In this document: positions 8,022 through 12,782 of the stretch, in pieces
Layout: every line of letters begins with the position of its first letter
How positions within the stretch are numbered: position 1 is the stretch's first letter
Assembly (NCBI GenBank): GCA_948465625.1
Contig: CAOJXM010000009.1
Span: 1-13,056, forward strand
Direction: 5' to 3'
DNA from: an uncultured Clostridium sp.
GTDB taxonomy: Bacteria; Bacillota; Clostridia; TANB77; CAG-508
DNA length: 13,056 nucleotides
The notes under the pieces: model-generated
What the model was told of the DNA's origin: nothing
Database searches by the model: none
What the model saw: only the letters and a program-made list of their open reading frames with translations
Made by a program: the position numbers and the translations under genes

Positions 8022-8043
8022 GTGTAACCGTTCATTTGACTGT
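8022..8043 (+). repeat. Direct repeat, copy in the small RNA
   Basis: This 22-bp stretch and 8213-8234 match at 17 of 22 positions on the plus strand: 13 of 15 in the first block, three mismatches in the spacer, then CTGT identical. Both first-block differences are transitions that keep G-U pairing between the two RNAs. The other copy spans the start codon of the 31-codon gene. Confidence 0.9.
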
Positions 8044-8044
8044 G

Positions 8045-8077
8045 GAATATGTGAGTGATGACACATATTCTTTTTTT
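8045..8077 (+). terminator. Intrinsic terminator of the small RNA (and probably of tex)
   Basis: A perfect 9-bp stem GAATATGTG (8045-8053) / CACATATTC (8062-8070), loop AGTGATGA, then seven T (8071-8077). Confidence 0.92.
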
Positions 8078-8086
8078 GTTGTATAG

Positions 8087-8120
8087 AAAAAACAGGAGGC
8101 TTATGTGATGATGCCACCTG
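8087..8120 (-). terminator. Intrinsic terminator of the 31-codon gene
   Basis: On the minus strand, CAGGTGGC (8113-8120) pairs with GCCTCCTG (8093-8100) with one T-T mismatch. The 12-nt loop includes TCATCAC, and TTTTTT (8087-8092) follows. It is separate from, and back to back with, the small RNA terminator. Confidence 0.85.
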
Positions 8121-8136
8121 AACTAATATATTAGTT
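8121..8136 (-). repeat. 16-bp perfect palindrome over the stop codon of the 31-codon gene
   Basis: AACTAATATATTAGTT is its own reverse complement and includes the TAA stop (8131-8133). In the mRNA it can form a short AU-rich hairpin between the coding end and the terminator. Confidence 0.8.
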
Positions 8137-8226
8137 TTTACTTTGTTTGTCTTTGTATGACTGTAACTCTGCTTTTAATCTCTCGATTTCTTGCAAGAGT
8201 AACCATACTAATGTATAACCGCTCAT
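8131..8226 (-). CDS. 31-residue peptide, candidate type I toxin of a par-like locus
   Basis: A complete gene too short for routine calling: promoter TTGTCA-17-TATAAT (8277-8305), AAGGAGG (8235-8241) 8 bases before the ATG, 31 codons, stop, terminator. The peptide starts MSGYTLVWLLLQEIERLKAE and ends in a Lys-rich polar tail (SYKDKQSKN). Residues 4-11 are hydrophobic, too short for a normal membrane span. V7, L10, I14, L17, L21 and Y24 have 3-4-3-4-3 spacing, an amphipathic or coiled-coil helix. The convergent small RNA can pair across its start codon, the hallmark of antisense-controlled type I toxins. The size is close to Fst (33 residues), but the membrane span and motifs of Fst are absent. 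It may instead be a harmless small protein under antisense control. That it is a gene is well supported; toxicity is inference. Confidence 0.75.
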   Translation of the reverse strand: MSGYTLVWLLLQEIERLKAELQSYKDKQSKN

Positions 8227-8234
8227 TATGCTGT
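8213..8234 (-). repeat. Direct repeat, copy over the start codon of the 31-codon gene
   Basis: The partner of 8022-8043. On the minus strand it runs from just downstream of the AAGGAGG through the ATG (8224-8226) into codon 5, so pairing by the small RNA would cover the initiation site. Confidence 0.9.
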
Positions 8235-8253
8235 CCTCCTTTCCTAAAGTTTT

Positions 8254-8268
8254 CCTTTTCAGAAAAGG
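8254..8268 (-). promoter_or_regulatory. 5' leader hairpin of the 31-codon gene mRNA
   Basis: CCTTTT (8263-8268) and AAAAGG (8254-8259) form a 6-bp stem with a CTG loop two or three bases from the predicted 5' end (about 8270). The same CCUUUU could instead pair with GAAAGG (8238-8243), which overlaps the ribosome binding site. A 5' stem-loop is also known in pAD1 RNA I, where it limits translation. Confidence 0.5.
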
Positions 8269-8276
8269 CTGTTCCT

Positions 8277-8305
8277 ATTATACATCAATTTATACTATTT
8301 GACAA
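8277..8305 (-). promoter_or_regulatory. Sigma-A promoter of the 31-codon gene
   Basis: On the minus strand, TTGTCA (8300-8305), 17 bp, TATAAT (8277-8282). The -35 box is part of a perfect 7-bp inverted repeat, TGACAAT (8300-8306) / ATTGTCA (8321-8327), separated by 14 bp, which could be an operator. Confidence 0.85.
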
Positions 8306-8342
8306 TATAAATTCAAATAAATTGTCATAAAAGTTTTAAAAA

Positions 8343-9152
8343 CTATTCTCCTTGAATTGGATTATTATCTTCTACATTAGGTGTATTTTCTACAACAGTA
8401 CTTCCACCAGTTAAATCCTCATAGAAGCAAATCATAGCTGTTATCATATAAGGCATTAGCCAAAAGTATCCAATTCCTAAGCTAAGAGCTGATAGAATTG
8501 CCCAACCAATAAAAGAAAAGCTTAAACAAAATAATCTCCATCTGTTTCCTTGCATTAACTGTTCACTTTTTTCTACAATTTCCTTACCAGACATTTCTGG
8601 ATGGTCAAAAAGAATAAAGTAAGACAAAGCATAAGAAAATGTCTTTGGAATTAAGAAAATAAGGCAAACAATATAGCCAACAAAGCCAACCAATCCTAAA
8701 ATTCCAAATCCTGTTGAAGCACTAGCGACTGCAGGAGTGGAAATAGAAGTAAATACGGTAACAAATGAAGCAGTAAATCCAAAAAATAGTAAGACAATAC
8801 TTACTACCATACCAATTACCCATGGTAATGTTTTTAAGATAATAGACCAAGCTACTTTCCAAGCATTACCAATATTAGCAAAAGCGGTTGTTAGGAAATC
8901 GGCATAACCAACTGTTTCGTTTCTTTTAAATTTCATAAAACTTGCTATAATACCAAAGCTAATTGGAATTTCGATAACAAGTAAAGCAATTGAAATTAGG
9001 AAAGAAAGAATAGGAACTAGACCAACGATAAATCCTAAAATCCAATTCATCAAGAATAGAATTACTCCCATTGATAATGTTAATAATGCAGCATTTCCCC
9101 ATTTTCCAGCTAATGCTTCTCTTGCTTGTTGACGTATTTGTGATGCTAACAT
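8343..9152 (-). CDS. DUF975 family integral membrane protein
   Basis: The 269-residue protein has the features of DUF975: an N-terminal amphipathic stretch IRQQAREALAGKWGNAALLTL (6-26) and a C-terminal segment WRLFCLSFSFIGWAILSALS followed by GIGYFWLMPY (205-235). Hydrophobic segments lie at about 23-45, 47-70, 110-135, 150-170 (followed by 172-182) and 208-240, giving five or six spans. The C-terminal tail is short, acidic and probably cytoplasmic. No function is established for the family. The ATG is preceded by AAGGGGG at 7 bases, a G-run version of the ribosome binding site. It has its own promoter (9187-9215). No GC-rich terminator follows; only a weak AT hairpin is seen before the promoter of the 31-codon gene. 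Confidence 0.88.
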   Translation of the reverse strand: MLASQIRQQAREALAGKWGNAALLTLSMGVILFLMNWILGFIVGLVPILSFLISIALLVIEIPISFGIIASFMKFKRNETVGYADFLTTAFANIGNAWKVAWSIILKTLPWVIGMVVSIVLLFFGFTASFVTVFTSISTPAVASASTGFGILGLVGFVGYIVCLIFLIPKTFSYALSYFILFDHPEMSGKEIVEKSEQLMQGNRWRLFCLSFSFIGWAILSALSLGIGYFWLMPYMITAMICFYEDLTGGSTVVENTPNVEDNNPIQGE

Positions 9153-9186
9153 ATAAAAACCCCCTTTTAATTTTTTATCTACTTAC

Positions 9187-9215
9187 ATCTTACATTTTTC
9201 TGCAATATATGTCAA
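9187..9215 (-). promoter_or_regulatory. Sigma-A promoter of the DUF975 gene
   Basis: On the minus strand, TTGACA (9210-9215), 17 bp, TAAGAT (9187-9192), with TG two bases before the -10 box. The predicted start near 9180 gives a leader of about 28 nt. Confidence 0.75.
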
Positions 9216-9224
9216 GAAAAGACA

Positions 9225-9261
9225 GAAAAAATGTAAGAGAACTTGTATGTCTCTTACATTT
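9225..9261 (-). terminator. Intrinsic terminator of the REC/HD-GYP gene
   Basis: A perfect 12-bp stem AAATGTAAGAGA (9250-9261 on minus) / TCTCTTACATTT (9229-9240), 9-nt loop, followed by a T-run on the minus strand (9226-9228 plus the stem end). Confidence 0.88.
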
Positions 9262-9280
9262 ATATGATACTATTTTATAA

Positions 9281-10357
9281 TTAATACAATTTTTCACAAT
9301 TTTGTACAGAATAACTTTCTTGAATTTCTTTAATGGCTTCAAAGTCATTATTTAAAATATCTAAGAAAGCATCTGCAATTTGTGGGTCAAATTGAGTTCC
9401 TTTGCATCTTTGAATTTCTGCTTTTACGGTATCCAATTCTAAAGAATCACGATAGGTTCTTTTTGAGGTCATGGCATCGAAAGTATCTGCTACTGCAGTA
9501 ATTCTAGCAAGGTATGGGATTTCCTCTGCTTTTAATTTACCAGGATAGCCATTTCCATCATATCTTTCATGATGATGTTTTACGACTGGAATTAAATGTT
9601 GAAAAATGGTAGCAGAAGATAGGATGTGTGCACCAATGGTAGGATGATTTTTAATTTCTGAATATTCATCTTCGGTTAACTTACCAGGTTTTAACAAAAT
9701 ACTATCTGGTACACCAATTTTTCCAATATCGTGGAACAATCCACCAATTCGCAAGGTATTCAAATCATCTTCGTGAAGTCCTAATTTTTTTCCAATTAGA
9801 ACAGAGTATTCAGAAACACGGTCAGAATGTCCACGAGTATAGGTATCTTTTGCCTCAACGGTATATCTTAATGTTTGGATACTTTCTAAGTAAGATTTTT
9901 GTAATTTTTGATAAGTATCTTTTAATTCACCATTTATCTGTTTGATTAAGTTCATTTGAGAAATTGCTTTTATTCCAGATTCAATTAATAAAAGTAATTG
10001 GTCAAATTTATCGCTTTTTTCACAATAACCTTGAATGTCTAATCTTCTGATGGTTTCTAAAGGTGGGGCTAAGTCTTTATGCCCAGTTAGTAACAAAATA
10101 TATAAATCTTTATTAAAAGTACGTATTTTTTCAACGACTTGGTCTCCATGAATAGGAGTCATAATAAAGTCAAGTACCATTAAATCAAAATGTTCATGCT
10201 TTACTCTTTCAATTGCTTCCATTGGGTCTGTTACGCCAGTAAATTCATAACCAGAACGCTTTAAGAAAATAGAAAGAGAATCAATAATTCCGATTTCATC
10301 ATCTACTACAATTATTTTATATCCATTAGAAGGATTTTCAATATTTCCTTTTCTCAT
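9281..10357 (-). CDS. Response regulator with REC and HD-GYP domains (probable cyclic-di-GMP phosphodiesterase)
   Basis: The 358-residue protein has an N-terminal REC domain (about 13-130): acidic pair Asp19-Asp20, phospho-acceptor Asp63 in VLDF, Thr91 and Lys114. A helical linker (about 135-165) leads to a complete HD-GYP domain (about 165-345): HSDR (177-180), HD (209-210), DIGKIGVPD (210-218), HHHERYDGNGYP (261-272) and ADTFDAMTSKRTYR (290-303). HD-GYP domains with these motifs hydrolyse cyclic-di-GMP, so phosphorylation of Asp63 probably controls this activity. An in-frame ATG lies 22 codons upstream, but it falls inside the promoter -35 box. The start at 10357 follows AAGGAGG by a rather long 12 bases. 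The 7TM histidine kinase nearby (10912-12717) is the natural partner, though it is a separate transcription unit. Confidence 0.92.
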   Translation of the reverse strand: MRKGNIENPSNGYKIIVVDDEIGIIDSLSIFLKRSGYEFTGVTDPMEAIERVKHEHFDLMVLDFIMTPIHGDQVVEKIRTFNKDLYILLLTGHKDLAPPLETIRRLDIQGYCEKSDKFDQLLLLIESGIKAISQMNLIKQINGELKDTYQKLQKSYLESIQTLRYTVEAKDTYTRGHSDRVSEYSVLIGKKLGLHEDDLNTLRIGGLFHDIGKIGVPDSILLKPGKLTEDEYSEIKNHPTIGAHILSSATIFQHLIPVVKHHHERYDGNGYPGKLKAEEIPYLARITAVADTFDAMTSKRTYRDSLELDTVKAEIQRCKGTQFDPQIADAFLDILNNDFEAIKEIQESYSVQNCEKLY

Positions 10358-10376
10358 CGATATGATATACCTCCTT

Positions 10377-10430
10377 ATTATAGTTGATATTAACAGTATA
10401 ATGCTTTTTTTAAACAAAATCAACTATAAT
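10377..10430. promoter_or_regulatory. Perfect 12-bp inverted repeat flanking the REC/HD-GYP promoter
   Basis: ATTATAGTTGAT (10377-10388) and ATCAACTATAAT (10419-10430) are exact reverse complements, 42 bp centre to centre, about four helical turns. One arm overlaps the -35 box and the other sits at the transcription start. Only one arm is transcribed, so this is a DNA-level signal and not an RNA hairpin. Confidence 0.7.
10395..10423 (-). promoter_or_regulatory. Sigma-A promoter of the REC/HD-GYP gene
   Basis: On the minus strand, TTGATT (10418-10423), 17 bp, TATACT (10395-10400). The predicted start near 10388 gives a leader of about 30 nt containing AAGGAGG. Confidence 0.75.
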
Positions 10431-10464
10431 TATATAAATTATTCATAAAGAGACATAAAAAGCG

Positions 10465-10504
10465 AAAAATCATAAGAGTTTCCTATTAGGAAACTCTTAT
10501 GATT
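10465..10504 (-). terminator. Intrinsic terminator of the 89-residue protein gene
   Basis: A perfect 18-bp inverted repeat (10468-10485 with 10487-10504) around a single central base, followed on the minus strand by TTTTT. It begins 18 bases after the stop codon and insulates the REC/HD-GYP gene. Confidence 0.92.
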
Positions 10505-10522
10505 AACATGGGTGATAGGAAT

Positions 10523-10792
10523 TTAACGGTTGATTTCTGCTGATACTTCGTTTACTAACTGTTCTAATTCCTTAAAAGATAAGCCTTTTCTTGTTTGGCT
10601 ACAGTAGTAGTCATATGTGTCAGAGGAGATTTTGCCTAATGTGGCATACCACTCGATATCTGACATTTTTTTGCCTACTTCAATAGCAATGGCCCGCTGA
10701 TCTCCCAAATAGTTAGAAAATCTGGCAGGGATAAAGCCAATCAGAAATCCCACAACAACGATGCAAAACAGTCTTAAAAATTCCTTCTTCAT
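10523..10792 (-). CDS. Small single-span membrane or exported protein of unknown family
   Basis: The 89-residue product begins MKKEFLRLFCIVVVGFLIGF, a basic start followed by one hydrophobic segment (about 5-22). That is an uncleaved anchor or a signal peptide without an obvious cleavage site. Residues 23-89 are soluble and mostly helical-looking, with YDYYCSQTRKGLSFKELEQL (59-78) as the most distinctive part. I do not recognise a family. The start at 10792 is chosen because AAGGAGAG precedes it at a normal distance and the hydrophobic segment follows at once; an ATG 14 codons upstream has no usable ribosome binding site. The gene has its own promoter and a very strong terminator. It lies between the kinase and the response regulator, so a link to that signalling pair is possible but unproven. 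Base composition looks somewhat richer in G+C than its neighbours. Confidence 0.75.
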   Translation of the reverse strand: MKKEFLRLFCIVVVGFLIGFIPARFSNYLGDQRAIAIEVGKKMSDIEWYATLGKISSDTYDYYCSQTRKGLSFKELEQLVNEVSAEINR

Positions 10793-10803
10793 AATGAATT
10801 CTC

Positions 10804-10859
10804 TCCTTATAAAAAATATTTTTTTGTTACGCATCCTTTTTTTAGTAAAGCTATAAGGA
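10804..10859 (-). promoter_or_regulatory. Leader of the 89-residue gene with a possible anti-ribosome-binding-site element
   Basis: In the mRNA, UCCUUAUA (10852-10859) is perfectly complementary to UAUAAGGA (10804-10811), which contains the AAGGA of the ribosome binding site. The same stretch can instead pair as AUCCUU with AAGGAU (10833-10838). The two structures exclude each other. Eight AU-rich pairs over a 40-nt gap could be chance. Confidence 0.3.
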
Positions 10860-10880
10860 TAAAATAATTATATTAGATAT

Positions 10881-10909
10881 ATTATATCATAAATTGGCAT
10901 AAAATGCAA
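10881..10909 (-). promoter_or_regulatory. Sigma-A promoter of the 89-residue protein gene
   Basis: On the minus strand, TTGCAT (10904-10909), 17 bp, TATAAT (10881-10886). The predicted start near 10874 gives an unusually long leader of about 82 nt. The -35 box begins only two bases after the kinase stop codon, and no terminator separates the two genes. Confidence 0.7.
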
Positions 10910-10911
10910 AT

Positions 10912-12717
10912 TTATAAAGGTAGTATAATATTAAAAACAGTACCTTTCCCTTTTTCTGATTCAAAAGTAATGTTTCCGTTAAAATGTCCTCTAATATTAG
11001 AGTAAGACATAAACAATCCTAAACCAGTTCCGTTTTTTCCTTTTGTGGTAATCATTTCTTTAAATAATTTGTGTTGTACTTCTTCACTCATGCCCATACC
11101 GTGGTCTTCAATTGCAATGGTAAGCATATTGTTTTCTACATGGAAATACATGTCAATCATTTGATTTGGTTCCCCGTTATAGGCTTGAATGGCATTGGAA
11201 ATCATGTTGTTAATAACTTGTACTAAACTATTGATATTTCCATTTAAGCTTAAGGTTGAATCGGTATCCATATGGATATTTAATTCAATTAAGGCATTTT
11301 TTAATTCGTGTTTCATTAAGATGTTAACACGTTTTACTAATTCATCTAAAGTAAAGCTATTGGCTTGTTCTTCGGATAAGGCAACTGCTTGTCCTTTAAC
11401 AGCAGTAATAACGTCTGACATATAGGAAGTATGAGTCTTTACTTTTTCTACCCATTCTTTCATATCTTTTGCAATATCATGGTGATCTTTTGCGGTTACT
11501 TCTGCATCTTCAATGGAAGCATCATATTCTTTTACTAAGTCACTTAAACCTTCTGCAGCTCCTGCAATTGACATAATTGGTGTTTTTAAGTTGTGAGCAA
11601 TTCCACCAATTAATTGTCCAAGGGATGCTAAACGTTCTTTTTCCATTAACAAGTCTTGGTTGTTATGGATAGTCTGTAAGTCTAAGATATGTTGTGTAAT
11701 ATCCTTAAATAAAATTAAAACTCCAAGAATATTTCCTTTGTGAGTAATAGAACTTATTTCTATGTTAAAATATTTATGAATATTCTTTAACTCTTTTTCC
11801 AAACGAACTGTTTCTTTTGAGTTTAGTGCTTTGTTAATCAGGTCTTGCATGGTATCTTTGTTAAGAGAAGGTTCATTTGCTTTATCCAGTAATTCGTAAA
11901 TAGGGCAATTACGCACAACAGTAGGCGAAAAACCAAAAGTATTAAGAAAGGTAAGGTTAAAGTCGATAATGGTAAGAGATTCGTTTAAAACCAAATAACT
12001 ATCCGAAATTTGGTCTACTACTCTTTGTAAGGCAATTGGACTAACTTTTAAAAATTGGAATTTAAAAATAGCAAGGTAGTAAAAAGAAATTCCAATAAAA
12101 AAGGTAATTGGTGTAATATAGATTGTAGAAGTAATAACACCAAAAGTAGCTAAAGCATTGATGATTACAGGAATAACAGTACCTAAAATAATTAAAATCG
12201 ATTGCCTTGAGAAAAAGCCTGAATTTTTAATTGTATAGTATAGTAAGTAAAATAATCCTATTGCTAAACATACATAGGAATAAATAGAATGTACGTTAAA
12301 ATATGGACCAAATACTGTTTCTTTTAAGTTAATTGAATATTCAACATAAAATAAATGGTGTAAATCATTTGTCCACAATACCAAAAGTGATAAAATTGGT
12401 ATAACAAATAGTAATAAATAAGATTTCTTAAATTTAATTTTGGTATTCACAAAAATTAAACTGGTAAAAATAATCGAAATCGGGAAGAAGCATGCACATA
12501 TGTAAGCAAAATAGTCAAAGTAAACAGGTGGTATATTAAGTCGTTCACTAAATAATAATTGGCATAGTACAAAAAAACTTAGTACAAACAACAAAATGAT
12601 GTCAACACTAAAAATTTGTTGTAACTGATTTTTAGGCTTTTTTCTTAAGATTGAAATTAAAAATATAGTAGTAATAATAAATGAAATGCTAATAATAATC
12701 GTATAAAAAGTTGTCAT
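10912..12717 (-). CDS. Sensor histidine kinase: 7TM N-terminus, PAS, HisKA, HATPase_c
   Basis: The 601-residue membrane kinase starts with about seven hydrophobic segments (roughly 1-225) of the HisKA_7TM type. A PAS domain follows (about 230-345, ISDSYLVLNESLTIIDFN at its start, ILFKDITQ at its end). The dimerisation/phosphotransfer helix is ASLGQLIGGIAHNLKTPIMS with phospho-acceptor His375. The ATP-binding domain has the N-box NNMISNAIQAYNG, the G1 box DHGMGMS and the G2 box GKNGTGLGLF. All catalytic motifs look intact. The region after the His helix contains an extra charged stretch (about 395-430, EYDASIEDAEVTAKDHHD), so the two-helix hairpin is longer than usual. AAGGAGG lies 5 bases before the ATG. 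No promoter is seen in the 65-bp gap upstream, so it is probably co-transcribed with the preceding gene. The likely target is the REC/HD-GYP protein downstream; the sensed signal is unknown. Confidence 0.9.
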   Translation of the reverse strand: MTTFYTIIISISFIITTIFLISILRKKPKNQLQQIFSVDIILLFVLSFFVLCQLLFSERLNIPPVYFDYFAYICACFFPISIIFTSLIFVNTKIKFKKSYLLLFVIPILSLLVLWTNDLHHLFYVEYSINLKETVFGPYFNVHSIYSYVCLAIGLFYLLYYTIKNSGFFSRQSILIILGTVIPVIINALATFGVITSTIYITPITFFIGISFYYLAIFKFQFLKVSPIALQRVVDQISDSYLVLNESLTIIDFNLTFLNTFGFSPTVVRNCPIYELLDKANEPSLNKDTMQDLINKALNSKETVRLEKELKNIHKYFNIEISSITHKGNILGVLILFKDITQHILDLQTIHNNQDLLMEKERLASLGQLIGGIAHNLKTPIMSIAGAAEGLSDLVKEYDASIEDAEVTAKDHHDIAKDMKEWVEKVKTHTSYMSDVITAVKGQAVALSEEQANSFTLDELVKRVNILMKHELKNALIELNIHMDTDSTLSLNGNINSLVQVINNMISNAIQAYNGEPNQMIDMYFHVENNMLTIAIEDHGMGMSEEVQHKLFKEMITTKGKNGTGLGLFMSYSNIRGHFNGNITFESEKGKGTVFNIILPL

Positions 12718-12740
12718 GGTAACCTCCTTTTTCTTTTTTT

Positions 12741-12776
12741 GGTTGGAAGTAACAGCTTGTGCTATTACTTCCGACC
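12741..12776. repeat. 16-bp hairpin without U-run between the last gene and the kinase
   Basis: Arms 12741-12756 and 12761-12776 pair around a 4-base loop with 14 Watson-Crick pairs plus one wobble and one mismatch. In the minus-strand transcript it is followed by an A-run and then by the kinase ribosome binding site. It therefore does not look like an intrinsic terminator in the direction of the genes. Confidence 0.8.
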
Positions 12777-12782
12777 TTAAGA

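Larger units (their letters stand above)
8013..8077 (+). ncRNA. Candidate antitoxin small RNA (~65 nt) complementary to the start region of the convergent 31-codon gene
   Basis: Between a perfect promoter and a strong terminator lie about 65 nt without any usable reading frame (the only ATGs are followed at once by a stop). Its segment GTGTAACCGTTCATT (8022-8036) can pair with 15 contiguous bases of the minus-strand mRNA (8213-8227, two G-U pairs), covering that gene's start codon. After a 3x3 internal loop, CTGT (8040-8043) pairs with ACAG (8231-8234), next to the ribosome binding site. The 8-nt terminator loop contains GTGATGA, complementary to the loop of the mRNA's terminator. By analogy with RNA II of the pAD1 par locus (also about 65 nt), it likely blocks translation of the peptide. 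It could also be made by read-through from tex. The start is a prediction from the -10 box. Expression and function are inferred. Confidence 0.7.

Noticed and set aside
8013..8077. Riboswitch or attenuator leader for a downstream plus-strand gene
   Set aside because: No plus-strand gene follows; beyond the terminator all genes are on minus, so the RNA stands alone.
8108..8134. Plus-strand mini-ORF (MMPPELIY) behind an AGGAGG
   Set aside because: The AGGAGG is one arm of the minus-strand terminator of the 31-codon gene, no promoter serves it after the terminator at 8045-8077, and the codons are the palindrome and stem read backwards.
9071..9280. Plus-strand open frame opposite the DUF975 start and the terminator
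   Set aside because: It has no ribosome binding site and crosses the DUF975 promoter and the opposing terminator; it is the reverse frame of the DUF975 coding region.
10358..10423. Upstream ATG extending the REC/HD-GYP protein by 22 codons
   Set aside because: It lies in the -35 box of the gene's own promoter, so it would not be transcribed from it; the extension is also unlike REC domains.
10793..10834. Upstream ATG extending the 89-residue protein by 14 codons
   Set aside because: The extension contains the ribosome binding site of the downstream ATG and has no properly spaced site of its own.
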